64,000 bases of DNA from Izhakiella capsodis (GCF_900115045.1 NZ_FOVC01000001.1:62001-126000); one strand, 5' to 3'. Numbered from the stretch's first letter, positions 8,886 through 17,665 are shown. Program-made: numbers and translations. Notes: a model not told the origin generated them from the letters alone.

Positions 8886-10091
8886 ATGTCATTACCTAAA
8901 ATTAAACACGTGCGCGCCTGGTTTTTGGGAGGAGCAACCGCAGAGAAAGGTAGCGGAGGTGCAGATTATCATGATCAGGAAGGGAAGCATTGGATCGATG
9001 ATCATATCGCTACACCGATGAGTAAATATAAGGCGTATGAACAATCACGCCAGTCGTTTGGTATTAACGTACTCGGCACGTTGGTTGTTGAAGTTGAAGC
9101 GGATAATGGCCAGACAGGATTTGCTGTAACTACTGCTGGTGAAATGGGATGCTTCATTGTTGAGAAACATCTTAACCGATTTATTGAAGGTAAGTCTGTC
9201 AGCGATATTAAGTTAATTCATGATCAAATGATGAATGCCACTCTATACTATTCTGGCTCAGGTGGTCTGGTGATGAACACCATTTCCTGTGTGGATCTCG
9301 CCTTGTGGGATCTTTTTGGCAGAGTGGTTAATTTACCTGTTTACCAACTATTAGGTGGCGCGGTACGAGACGAAATCCAATTTTATGCTACCGGTTCTCG
9401 GCCCGACCTCGCGAAGGAGCTGGGTTTCATCGGCGGTAAGATGCCGACGCATTGGGGGCCGCATGATGGCGATGAAGGTATTCGTAAGGATGCCGCAATG
9501 GTGGCTGAGTTTCGTGAAAAATGTGGCCCAGATTTTTGGTTGATGCTGGATTGCTGGATGAGCCAGGACGTGAATTATGCAACTAAACTTGCTCATGCTT
9601 GCGCACCTTACAATCTCAAATGGATTGAAGAGTGTCTGCCACCTCAGCAATACGAAGGCTATCGTGAATTAAAGCGTCTGGCACCAGCAGGCATGATGGT
9701 TACCAGTGGTGAACATCATGGAACGCTGCAATCGTTCAGGACACTTTCTGAAACCGGCATCGACATCATGCAGCCTGATGTAGGCTGGTGTGGTGGTCTC
9801 ACAACATTAGTTGAAGTGGCGGCCATTGCCAAATCACGCGGACAGTTAGTCGTCCCGCATGGATCTTCTGTTTATTCTCATCACGCAGTTATCACTTTTA
9901 CCAATACACCCTTCAGTGAGTTTTTGATGACTAGCCCGGATTGCTCGACAATGCGCCCACAGTTTGATCCAATTTTATTAAATGAGCCGGTTCCTGTTAA
10001 AGGACGCATGCATAAAACCGCTCTTGATAAGCCGGGATTTGGCGTTGAATTGAATCGTCAACTCAACCTCAAGCGCCCTTACACGCATTAA
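8886..10091 (+). CDS. rhmD: L-rhamnonate dehydratase
   Basis: RhmD converts L-rhamnonate to 2-keto-3-deoxy-L-rhamnonate. The 401-residue protein belongs to the mandelate-racemase subgroup of the enolase superfamily and has the same length as E. coli RhmD (YfaW). Nearly identical blocks include GINVLGTLVVEVEA, STAGEMGCF-like TTAGEMGCFIVEKHL, GGKMPTHWGPHDGD and VPHGSSVYSHHAVI. The metal-ligand positions (Asp in MLDCWMSQDV, Glu in WIEECLPP, Glu in TSGEHHG) and the His of VPHGSS are all kept, so the enzyme should be active. AGGAG lies seven bases before the ATG. It is the second gene of the rhm cluster. Confidence 0.93.
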   Translation: MSLPKIKHVRAWFLGGATAEKGSGGADYHDQEGKHWIDDHIATPMSKYKAYEQSRQSFGINVLGTLVVEVEADNGQTGFAVTTAGEMGCFIVEKHLNRFIEGKSVSDIKLIHDQMMNATLYYSGSGGLVMNTISCVDLALWDLFGRVVNLPVYQLLGGAVRDEIQFYATGSRPDLAKELGFIGGKMPTHWGPHDGDEGIRKDAAMVAEFREKCGPDFWLMLDCWMSQDVNYATKLAHACAPYNLKWIEECLPPQQYEGYRELKRLAPAGMMVTSGEHHGTLQSFRTLSETGIDIMQPDVGWCGGLTTLVEVAAIAKSRGQLVVPHGSSVYSHHAVITFTNTPFSEFLMTSPDCSTMRPQFDPILLNEPVPVKGRMHKTALDKPGFGVELNRQLNLKRPYTH

Positions 10092-10609
10092 TCTTTTCAG
10101 CCTGGAATATGGCTATTGCGACATAAATAGGTTGAGGAGCTTGATCTCGTATTTTTGCTGGCAGAGTGGAATATAAATTCTTAGCGGTGTCGCGATTTTA
10201 ATGCGATATCGATCGGGAGAAGAACGGGAAGATAGCCACTTATCTGACCTCATTAAGCGTATTGCTGGGCATGGCGTGAAAATAAACCCTGCTCAGCTTT
10301 ATCACCGCAGCCAGCTGATGGAAAAAAAGATTGTCTGGCGGCAGACACTCACCTTGCTATCTCAATTAACGCAGGAGTATGCGGATGAACGCTAAAGATG
10401 ATGATAAGGACATTTTTGCCGCGCATTGAAAAAAGCGGATCACATAGCGCAGTAACGCTATTGATTGTTACCCTGGCAAGCCGGAGCAAATATTCGCTGT
10501 GACGCTGAGAATAAGAGCAGTGAAAGTCAGTAAAGACATAACGCAGGCAACTGTTAAGGCTCTCGTCTCTGCTGCTGAAAGCGATAAGTAACATCTAAGG
10601 AGAATTGTC
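10092..10609. other. Decayed DNA between rhmD and the dehydrogenase gene
   Basis: No intact gene is evident. A frame of 64 codons (10201-10395, plus strand) encodes a charged helical peptide ending LLSQLTQEYADER, without a clear ribosome site. A second open stretch in another frame ends at the TAA of 10588-10590 (AAESDK-stop), just before the AAGGAG of the next gene. Both look like 3' ends of lost or shifted genes that once sat in this operon. I recognise neither family. The compact spacing elsewhere in the cluster makes this gap unusual. Confidence 0.4.
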
Positions 10610-11758
10610 ATGAGTTTTATGTTGGCGTTACCTAAAATAAGCCTGCACGGTGCAGGTGCGATTGGCGATATGGTGAAGTTAGTAGCGGGCAAAAAATGGG
10701 GCAAAGCCCTGATTGTTACTGACGGACAATTGGTTAAACTTGGCCTGCTGGATAGCTTGTTCACAGCGCTTGACACGCATCAGATGCCCTATCATTTATT
10801 TGATGAAGTCTTCCCAAATCCAACGGAAGCCCTGGTGCAAAAAGGCTATGGGGTTTATCAACAGACGCAATGTGATTACATCATCGCTTTTGGCGGCGGC
10901 AGTCCAATCGATACCTCTAAGGCAATTAAAATTTTGACGGCCAATCCCGGTCCTTCCACAGCCTATTCCGGTGTGGGTAACGTTATCCACCCTGGCGTTC
11001 ATTTAGTCGCGATTAACACCACGGCAGGCACCGCTGCGGAGATGACCAGCAATGCGGTGATCATCGACAGCGAACGCAAAGTCAAAGAGGTTATCATCGA
11101 TACCAATATCATTCCGGATATCGCCGTTGACGATGCCAGCGTAATGCTGGCAATACCCCCCGCTGTGACAGCAGCTACCGGGATGGACGCATTAACCCAT
11201 GCCATTGAAGCCTATGTTTCGGTCGGGGCTCATCCGCTGACCGATGCTAACGCACTGGAGGCGATTCGTTTGATTAGCCAGTGGCTGCCAATAGCGGTCG
11301 ATGATGGTCATAACCTCGAAGCACGTGAGCAAATGGCTTATGGTCAGTATCTGGCGGGGATGGCTTTCAACAGTGCAGGTCTTGGCCTGGTCCATGCTCT
11401 GGCGCATCAGCCGGGAGCAACACACAATTTGCCCCACGGGGTATGTAATGCCCTGCTTCTGCCCATTGTCGAAAATTTCAATCGTCCTCAACGGATAGAT
11501 CGCTTCGTTTGTGTGGCGAAAGCGATGGGTGTAGATACCTCCAGTATGAATGCTGAAGCGGCCAGCATGATGGCGATAGACGCTATTCGCCATCTCAGCG
11601 CCCGCGTCGGTATTCCCACTGGATTCAGTAAGCTAGGGATAACCTCTTCAGACATTGAAGGTTGGCTGGACAAAGCCCTTGCCGACCCATGTGCGCAATG
11701 TAATCCCCGTGTCGCCAGTCGCGATGAAGTGCGCGAGCTTTACCTGGAAGCACTTTGA
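10610..11758 (+). CDS. Iron-containing alcohol dehydrogenase, probable lactaldehyde reductase
   Basis: This is a 382-residue group III (iron-activated) alcohol dehydrogenase of the FucO/YiaY type. It has the NAD-binding GGGSPIDTSKAI, and INTTAGTAAEMT, ATGMDALTHAIEAYVS and GLGLVHALAHQPGATHNLPHGVCN-type segments that carry the metal-binding Asp and His residues. The closest remembered relative is E. coli YiaY, and FucO is more distant. In an L-rhamnonate cluster the aldolase makes L-lactaldehyde, so reduction to L-1,2-propanediol (with NAD+ regeneration) is the likely role. That substrate is inferred from context only. AAGGAG lies eight bases before the ATG. The E. coli rhm cluster lacks such a gene. 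Confidence 0.85.
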   Translation: MSFMLALPKISLHGAGAIGDMVKLVAGKKWGKALIVTDGQLVKLGLLDSLFTALDTHQMPYHLFDEVFPNPTEALVQKGYGVYQQTQCDYIIAFGGGSPIDTSKAIKILTANPGPSTAYSGVGNVIHPGVHLVAINTTAGTAAEMTSNAVIIDSERKVKEVIIDTNIIPDIAVDDASVMLAIPPAVTAATGMDALTHAIEAYVSVGAHPLTDANALEAIRLISQWLPIAVDDGHNLEAREQMAYGQYLAGMAFNSAGLGLVHALAHQPGATHNLPHGVCNALLLPIVENFNRPQRIDRFVCVAKAMGVDTSSMNAEAASMMAIDAIRHLSARVGIPTGFSKLGITSSDIEGWLDKALADPCAQCNPRVASRDEVRELYLEAL

Positions 11759-12099
11759 TCCGTATCGCTTCCAGCCACCGGCAAATCGCAGCGTGCTGTT
11801 ACAAAAATCACGGAAAGGTAAATTTGGCAAACGATTTGATTGATACTAAACGCACTAAGACTCTTCAGGGACGCAGGTTTCAACGCGTCTCTTTGGTGTG
11901 TCGCAGGTCTGAACAGGTATCGAAGAGGGCGCCAATAGCCTCGATGACATTCAGCACGTGCTAATTCGCCGCAACATCGGCGGATACAAAGCTAACGAAG
12001 CTGAGGGAATATGGCCGTTACAGTTTATGCTGTCAGCCAGAATCGTTGATCACAATAAACTTCGGTACCTGCTGGATGGTACTGACAGTTGAGGAAATT
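11759..12099. other. Gap before rhmA with a start-less open frame
   Basis: A frame open from 11913 to the TGA at 12090-12092 encodes 59 residues (reading from IEEGANSLDDIQHVL to RYLLDGTDS) but has no upstream start. It ends eight bases before the rhmA ATG, and its stop is embedded in the rhmA ribosome site. This geometry is typical of translationally coupled genes, so it may be the 3' end of a deleted gene. I do not recognise the peptide. Confidence 0.35.
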
Positions 12100-12909
12100 A
12101 TGCAGAATAACGTTAAAAACAATTTCAAAGAAAAGCTGAACAGTGGCGCGTTGCAGATAGGGTTATGGCTAAGTAGTGCATCCCCTTATTTAGCGGAGGT
12201 TGCTGCAACTTCTGGCTATGATTGGTTATTAATTGATGGTGAACATGCACCTAATTCGGTAACCAGTTATCTTCAGCAATTGCAGGCAGTAGCACCTTAT
12301 ACCAGCCATGCTGTAGTGCGCCCATTAGAAGGCACGCGGGCTAATATCAAGCAGCTTCTCGATCTTGGCGCGCAAACATTGCTGATCCCGATGGTCGAGA
12401 GTGCTCAACAGGCACAGGACGTTGTAGCAGCGTTTCGCTATCCTCCGGAAGGGTTTCGTGGCGTAGGGGCCAGCGTAGCGCGCGCAGCGCGCTGGGGGCG
12501 GATAGATAACTACATGAGCAACGCGAATGACGAGCTCTGCATCTTAATTCAGATTGAGAGTCAGGAAGCGCTCAATAATCTGGACGAAATTCTATCCGTC
12601 AAGGGCATTGATGGTTTATTCATTGGCCCCGCCGATCTTTCCGCGTCGTTAGGCCATCCGGACAACGCCGATCATCCGGAGGTGCAGGCCGCAATCAAAC
12701 AAAGCATTGAGCGGATACGTCAGGCAGGTAAATTTGCCGGTATTTTGTCTGTTGCACCGGAAGCAGCGAAAAAATACATAAACTGGGGAGCGACATTTGT
12801 CGCCGTGGGGGTTGATCTGCTGCTTTACACTAAGGCGCTTGATACCTGTCTTGCTGATTATAAAACCAGTGACAGTCTGTCAAAACCAAAAAACCAAAGC
12901 AGTTATTGA
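12100..12909 (+). CDS. rhmA: 2-keto-3-deoxy-L-rhamnonate aldolase
   Basis: RhmA cleaves 2-keto-3-deoxy-L-rhamnonate to pyruvate and L-lactaldehyde. The protein (269 residues) is a class II HpcH/HpaI-type aldolase matching E. coli RhmA (YfaU, 267 residues). Conserved landmarks are the active-site His in LLIDGEHAPN, Arg in VVRPLEGTR, the metal Glu in ILIQIESQEA and the metal Asp in FIGPADLSASLG. I chose the ATG at 12100 behind GAGGA (12091-12095); the frame is open to 12046, but that extension has no family counterpart. It completes the rhmT-rhmD-rhmA set. A regulator gene (rhmR in E. coli) is not found nearby. Confidence 0.92.
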   Translation: MQNNVKNNFKEKLNSGALQIGLWLSSASPYLAEVAATSGYDWLLIDGEHAPNSVTSYLQQLQAVAPYTSHAVVRPLEGTRANIKQLLDLGAQTLLIPMVESAQQAQDVVAAFRYPPEGFRGVGASVARAARWGRIDNYMSNANDELCILIQIESQEALNNLDEILSVKGIDGLFIGPADLSASLGHPDNADHPEVQAAIKQSIERIRQAGKFAGILSVAPEAAKKYINWGATFVAVGVDLLLYTKALDTCLADYKTSDSLSKPKNQSSY

Positions 12910-13314
12910 ACGTTATCTCGTTAATCTTGATGGTTAGTAAACTCAATCGTGCTTCAGCGGTTTGCTAATCATTATCTTGCAGTAATTTCCGGATGATAAG
13001 ACGAAAAGGGCTGATGAATATGGGCAACAGGTTAGATTAATAAGAGGATAATGTTAACGCATGATTGAGGTCTGATTGTCTGACATTCTTGGAAATCGAA
13101 AACAAATGAAGCTCTTACAGCCCTTATCGGTTTGAGGTTAAAGGGAGGCATGAACTACCGCCGTTAGCCAGCCGATCTGTATCCCCATAATTCAGTAACG
13201 AAATCGTTGCTCATTGTCACGATGGGCCTCAGTCAAGACGTTAAGGTATTATGATGATCTTAATCATCGCGGCCAGATAGATCATGGCGCGATCAGGCTG
13301 CAGGAGAAAGTCGA
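12910..13314. other. Intergenic stretch between rhmA and ogt
   Basis: About 400 bases without a gene I can support. All six frames are short and no terminator with a good T run is evident after rhmA. The last 15 bases hold AGGAGA, the ribosome site of the next gene. Confidence 0.5.
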
Positions 13315-13839
13315 ATGAGCTACTACCGTAAAACTACGCTCACCCCGGTAGGTGAACTGGAACTGATCGCCAGTGATAAAGGGTTGTCAGCCATTCTCTG
13401 GGAGCACGAAAGGGCGATACGTCTCAAACGTACGCCAATTGTTAATCGTCCTGAGCATCCTGTTTTGCTGCAAACGGCGCGTCAGCTCGAAGAGTATTTC
13501 GCTGGCGAGCGACGAATATTCGATCTGCCACTGGATCTTATTGGCTCAGATTTCCAAAAAAAAGTCTGGGCCGCGCTGCTGACAATCCCGTTCGGAGAAA
13601 CACGAAGTTATGCGGTTATCGCTGCCCAGATCGGCCGCCCGGCAGCAGTGCGTGCTGTAGGATCCGCTAATCACCAAAATCCTCTTAGCGTGGTGGTACC
13701 TTGTCACCGGGTTATTGGTCGTAATGGTCAATTGACCGGTTATGCCGGAGGGCTGGAGGTTAAGGCATTATTGCTGAACCTCGAAAGCATCACCTCGTCG
13801 CAGAAAAAACTTTCGAATGGGCAGAATGGAGACAGGTGA
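13315..13839 (+). CDS. ogt: Methylated-DNA--protein-cysteine methyltransferase (Ogt-like)
   Basis: This 174-residue suicide enzyme should remove O6-alkyl groups from guanine by transfer to its own Cys. The active-site motif PCHRVIG (Cys130) is intact, as are the helix-turn-helix and arginine-finger region GRPAAVRAVGSANHQNPL and the C-terminal TGYAGGLEVKALLL. The length and organisation fit Ogt or AGT rather than the two-domain Ada. AGGAGA lies 9-10 bases before the ATG. It stands alone between the rhm cluster and nadA, which is not its place in E. coli. The family is sure; ogt versus another single-domain MGMT paralogue is less so. Confidence 0.85.
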   Translation: MSYYRKTTLTPVGELELIASDKGLSAILWEHERAIRLKRTPIVNRPEHPVLLQTARQLEEYFAGERRIFDLPLDLIGSDFQKKVWAALLTIPFGETRSYAVIAAQIGRPAAVRAVGSANHQNPLSVVVPCHRVIGRNGQLTGYAGGLEVKALLLNLESITSSQKKLSNGQNGDR

Positions 13840-13867
13840 TAACTTTACTGGTCATGATAGGTCATCT

Positions 13868-13885
13868 TGTTTAGTATATAAAACA
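13868..13885 (+). promoter_or_regulatory. NadR operator (NadR box) before nadA
   Basis: TGTTTA-N6-AAAACA matches the NadR consensus TGTTTA-N6-TAAACA in 11 of 12 specified bases. It lies 74 bases upstream of the nadA start, in the expected place for NAD-dependent repression of nadA-pnuC. Confidence 0.82.
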
Positions 13886-13958
13886 AACTGACCGGTTTTT
13901 TTCCACTGTAACACGGATAATACGGCGGTGTGTTCAATGAAAAAAACGAGATAGCGAT

Positions 13959-15002
13959 ATGAGCCTGATGTTTGATTCTGAAGATGCGATGTATCCGTTT
14001 CCGGCAAAGCCAGCCAGGCTCAGCGAGGTGGAGAAAGCGAACTACCGCAGGAAAATAAAAAGGCAGTTGCGTGAGCAGGATGCTGTGATGGTTGCACACT
14101 ATTACACTGACCCTGATATTCAGGCACTGGCGGAGGAAACCGGAGGCTGCGTAGCCGATTCACTGGAAATGGCGCGATTTGGCAGCCAGCATCCGGCTTC
14201 CACGCTGCTGGTTGCCGGGGTGCGTTTCATGGGCGAAACGGCGAAAATTCTCAACCCGGAAAAGCGTATTCTGATGCCAGCCCTTCAGGCGGAATGTTCG
14301 CTGGACTTAGGCTGTCCTGCTGATAACTTCAACGATTTTTGCAACCAGCACCCGGATCGGACTGTCGTTGTCTATGCCAATACGTCCGCGGCAGTAAAAG
14401 CCCGTGCTGATTGGGTCGTTACCTCCAGCATCGCGGTGGATTTAATTGAACATCTTGATGGCCTCGGCGAAAAAATTATCTGGGCGCCCGATCGCCATCT
14501 TGGGCGCTACGTAGCACGGCAAACCGGCGCCGACATCCTCTGCTGGCAGGGTGCCTGCATCGTTCACGACGAATTTAAAACCCAGGCATTACAAAAAATG
14601 AAAGCGCTTTTCCCTGACGCTGCGGTGCTGGTTCATCCCGAATCGCCGCAGGCCGTGGTTGATCTGGCTGATGCAGTCGGCTCAACCAGCCAGTTAATAC
14701 AGGCGGCAAAGCACTTACCTCACCCGCAGATGATAGTGGCAACTGACCGCGGTATTTTCTACAAGATGCAACAGGCGGTGCCGGATAAAGCGTTACTGGA
14801 GGCCCCAACCGCTGGTGAGGGTGCAACCTGCCGCAGCTGCGCGCACTGCCCGTGGATGGCGATGAACGGCCTGGCGGCAATTGCCAATGGTTTGCAGCAG
14901 GGGGGCATCGGCCATGAAATCCGGGTTGCACCTGAGCTGCGAGTCGCCGCGTTGCGCCCGCTTGAACGTATGCTAACCTTTGCTGCAGGTTTGAAACGAT
15001 AA
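13959..15002 (+). CDS. nadA: Quinolinate synthase NadA
   Basis: NadA condenses iminoaspartate with dihydroxyacetone phosphate to give quinolinate, the second step of de novo NAD synthesis. The 347-residue protein has the length of the E. coli enzyme and carries the three [4Fe-4S] ligands in AECSLDLGC (Cys113 region), WQGACIVHDEF (Cys200 region) and GATCRSCAHCPWM (Cys297 region). Other conserved blocks are AHYYTDPDIQALAEETGG and YANTSAAVKARADW. It is followed 31 bases later by pnuC, forming a NAD-supply operon, with a NadR box upstream. Confidence 0.97.
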   Translation: MSLMFDSEDAMYPFPAKPARLSEVEKANYRRKIKRQLREQDAVMVAHYYTDPDIQALAEETGGCVADSLEMARFGSQHPASTLLVAGVRFMGETAKILNPEKRILMPALQAECSLDLGCPADNFNDFCNQHPDRTVVVYANTSAAVKARADWVVTSSIAVDLIEHLDGLGEKIIWAPDRHLGRYVARQTGADILCWQGACIVHDEFKTQALQKMKALFPDAAVLVHPESPQAVVDLADAVGSTSQLIQAAKHLPHPQMIVATDRGIFYKMQQAVPDKALLEAPTAGEGATCRSCAHCPWMAMNGLAAIANGLQQGGIGHEIRVAPELRVAALRPLERMLTFAAGLKR

Positions 15003-15033
15003 GCGAACGTAACCGCAATAAGGATCATAACGG

Positions 15034-15753
15034 ATGGATTTTTTTAGCACGCAAAATATTCTGTTTCATATCCCGCTTGGGGCTGGGGGCTACGATCTCT
15101 CCTGGATTGAAGCGATTGGCACCTTAGCCGGTTTGATGTGCATCTGGCTGGCCAGCCTGGAAAAAATCACTAACTATCCGTTCGGTTTACTCAACGTGAC
15201 GCTGTTCGCGGTGATTTTTTTCCAAATTCAGCTTTATGCCAGCCTGTTGCTACAGTTGTTCTTCTTTTGCGCTAATATCTATGGCTGGTATGTCTGGAGT
15301 CGGCAGACCACGGATAATCAGAGTGCGCTTAAAATACGCTGGCTCCCTCTGCCTAAAGCGATGGCATGGCTGGCAGCATGCGCAATGGCTATTGGTCTGA
15401 TGACGATTTTCATCAATCCGGTATTTGCCTTTCTTACCCACCTGTCGGTGACGATAATGGGGGCACTGGGACTAACGGTCACCATGCCCGCGCTTAAGCC
15501 TGATGCTTTTCCCTTTTGGGATTCCGCTATGATGGTGCTCTCGGTGGCGGCGATGATCCTTATGACGCGTAAGTACGTTGAAAACTGGTTGCTGTGGGTA
15601 ATTATCAACGTAATAAGCGTGGTGATTTTTGCCCGTCAGGGCGTGTATGCGATGGCACTGGAATACGTTATTCTGACGCTGATTGCGCTTAACGGCTGCT
15701 GGCTGTGGATAAAAAATGCCCGTCAGCAGCATGGATCACAAGCGCTATCTTAA
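15034..15753 (+). CDS. pnuC: PnuC nicotinamide riboside transporter
   Basis: PnuC is a 239-residue inner-membrane facilitator (seven predicted helices) for uptake of nicotinamide riboside. The sequence follows E. coli PnuC throughout, including NYPFGLLNVTLFAVIFFQIQ-like and WNxWD-type regions (NIYGWYVWSR, PFWDSAMMVLS, ENWLLWVIINVISV). It is the second gene of the nadA operon. Its stop overlaps the stop of the convergent zitB by three bases (TTAA shared), so no terminator separates them. Confidence 0.95.
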   Translation: MDFFSTQNILFHIPLGAGGYDLSWIEAIGTLAGLMCIWLASLEKITNYPFGLLNVTLFAVIFFQIQLYASLLLQLFFFCANIYGWYVWSRQTTDNQSALKIRWLPLPKAMAWLAACAMAIGLMTIFINPVFAFLTHLSVTIMGALGLTVTMPALKPDAFPFWDSAMMVLSVAAMILMTRKYVENWLLWVIINVISVVIFARQGVYAMALEYVILTLIALNGCWLWIKNARQQHGSQALS

Positions 15754-16688
15754 TGATGATGCGAGTGATCCTGCTCCGTTGTGCTCAGTGTTAGCAGGCA
15801 GTCAGCGGTATCGCAACGCTGATATTCCATCTGCACTGTCGCATGTTCAATCTGATAGTGCTGATGCAAAAACCGGTGGATGCGCTGTAAAAGCGCATCG
15901 TGATCGTGAGGAGGAACCACCTGAACGTGCAGGGTGATAACGGGTTTTTCACCCACCTGCCACACATGGACATGATGAACATTGCGCACTTCAGGAATTG
16001 ATTGGGTCAGCGTTCGCGCCAGCCGATTGGCGTCCAGCGACTGCGGAGAACCTTCCAGCAGTTCATGCAGACTTTCCCGCAGCAGCGTCCAGGCGCTGCG
16101 TACGACCAGCAAAGATACCAGAATCGACAGAATCGGATCGGCAGGTGTCCAACCGGTAAAAATAATAATCAGCGCAGCAATTATGGCCCCTACCGAGCCA
16201 AGCAAATCGCCCAGTACGTGTAGCGCAGCGGCGCGCACGTTGAGATTTTTTTCTTCCCCACCGCGATGTAATAGCCAGAATGAAACCAGGTTTGCCAGCA
16301 GGCCGCTAATGGCAACTCCCATCATCAGCCCACCTTTTACTGGCTCAGGATGATAGAAGCGATCAATCGCCTCCCAGAAGATCAATAACGTAATAACCAG
16401 CAGCGCAATGGCGTTAATAAATGCGGCCAGTGTAGTGAGCCGGAGCAGACCAAAAGTATGACGGCTGCTAGGTTTACGTTGCGCAAATTGTACGGCCAAC
16501 AATGCCATCAACAGCGCAGCAGTATCGATAAGCATGTGGCCGGCATCAGCCAGCAGGGCCAGGGAGCCTGAAAGCAGGCCGCCAATAACCTCAGCCACCA
16601 TAAACAGAGCGGTGATCACAAAAGCGGCCAGCAATCGTGCGCGGTTGGCGTCATCGCCGTTGTGTGAATGTGAGTGATTATGCACCAT
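15750..16688 (-). CDS. zitB: ZitB zinc efflux protein
   Basis: ZitB (312 residues) is a cation diffusion facilitator that exports Zn2+ from the cytoplasm in exchange for protons. It has His-rich ends (VHNHSHSHNGDD at the N terminus, DHSHHH at the C terminus) and six membrane helices. The metal-site pairs are kept: LADAGHMLIDTAAL in helix 2 and HVLGDLLGSVGAI in helix 5. The cytoplasmic domain contains HHVHVWQVGEKPVITLHV. The neighbours pnuC, zitB, ybgS and aroG keep the E. coli order. Confidence 0.95.
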   Translation of the reverse strand: MVHNHSHSHNGDDANRARLLAAFVITALFMVAEVIGGLLSGSLALLADAGHMLIDTAALLMALLAVQFAQRKPSSRHTFGLLRLTTLAAFINAIALLVITLLIFWEAIDRFYHPEPVKGGLMMGVAISGLLANLVSFWLLHRGGEEKNLNVRAAALHVLGDLLGSVGAIIAALIIIFTGWTPADPILSILVSLLVVRSAWTLLRESLHELLEGSPQSLDANRLARTLTQSIPEVRNVHHVHVWQVGEKPVITLHVQVVPPHDHDALLQRIHRFLHQHYQIEHATVQMEYQRCDTADCLLTLSTTEQDHSHHH

Positions 16689-17090
16689 CGTTTTCCAGTC
16701 AGAATGCCAGAGTATCAGGTAATCGTAACAGTAAATCGAATACGTGTTTCGCGAGTTTCGTCGGTTTGCTCCTGGGCAGCCGTTGACAGCGCTTCGTCGT
16801 CCGTATCCTCATCCATTTTAACGGGCGAACATATACCCTAAACAGCGACGTTCTTGCCCGCGCATTACTGAACGTTCAACGCAGCTAAAGGTACTGCACC
16901 AGCGAGCGCTTATCAACAACGATGAAATGATGGTTATCCTGCGTGGAATTCACTTTGTGAGCGCGGGGAATAGCAGAATGATGGCGTGAGTCAATTAAGA
17001 GAAAAGGCAATGCCTGACAGCGCGAGAAAACAAAAAGAAGAGCCAATGCTCTCCTTTCGCATAAATAAGAATAGGGGATCTGCCGGCAGC
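16689..17090. other. Intergenic stretch between zitB and ybgS
   Basis: About 400 bases. A 33-codon minus-strand frame (start about 16816) reads MDEDTDDEALSTAAQEQ and so on, but it has no ribosome site. It presumably contains the zitB promoter and the 3' untranslated part of ybgS. I see no clear terminator or operator. Confidence 0.5.
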
Positions 17091-17450
17091 TTACTGCGTT
17101 GTACCGTCAGTCCTGGTATTAGCGCCCGGGCCTACTTTCTCATTCACATTGGGGCATTTACCGTCTTTGCACTGTGAATTCCGGTTAATCTGGTTGGCAT
17201 CCATTTTTTTGTGCTTATGGTGTTTCATTTTATTTTTGTGTGTCGGATGGCCTGCGGTGTTATGGCTGCCTCCATTGATTTTGCTGTTATCAACCAGTTT
17301 TGGTGCCAGCGTTTGTTTGGCACCGCCAGAAACGGCACCTGCAGCTGCGGCCTGGTTTGAGTTACCGTTGTTGCCACCCGCTGCCAGTGCTGCGCCACTA
17401 CCCAATGCCATTGTTGCCGTCAAAATTGCAATTGCAAACTTATTCATCAT
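17091..17450 (-). CDS. ybgS: YbgS-like secreted protein
   Basis: This 119-residue (or 118 from the second ATG) small exported protein has a clear signal peptide ending SGAALA. A low-complexity Asn/Gly/Ala part and a strongly basic His/Lys cluster (HKNKMKHHKHKKM, about residues 70-82) follow. The C terminus, CKDGKCPNVNEKV and TRTDGTTQ, matches E. coli YbgS, whose function is unknown. GGGAG lies four bases before the first ATG and seven before the second, so the second may be the real start. Unlike E. coli YbgS, the middle is basic and His-rich, which could bind metal; that is inference. Confidence 0.85.
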   Translation of the reverse strand: MMNKFAIAILTATMALGSGAALAAGGNNGNSNQAAAAGAVSGGAKQTLAPKLVDNSKINGGSHNTAGHPTHKNKMKHHKHKKMDANQINRNSQCKDGKCPNVNEKVGPGANTRTDGTTQ

Positions 17451-17665
17451 TCTGCTCCCGTTAATTAATGAAATTGTTTAGTTCTGTACGAATAGGGTAA
17501 TTGGGTTAAAACGCGTTACCTGAGTAAGGCATAATAAACCGCTGCCTTGCGTTAACTGGATGATATTTCCTTGAGGTAAATGCTTTTTTTTAAGTATTTA
17601 CGGTTAAAAGTGTAGTTAGCAGCGGTGAAATATCAAATTTTCCGCTGGTAAAAACACGCGAACGA

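Noticed and set aside
13840..13958. A repeated tRNA-Lys 3' end (attachment site) before nadA
   Set aside because: I searched for the T-arm and acceptor sequence of the tRNA by eye and did not find a copy.
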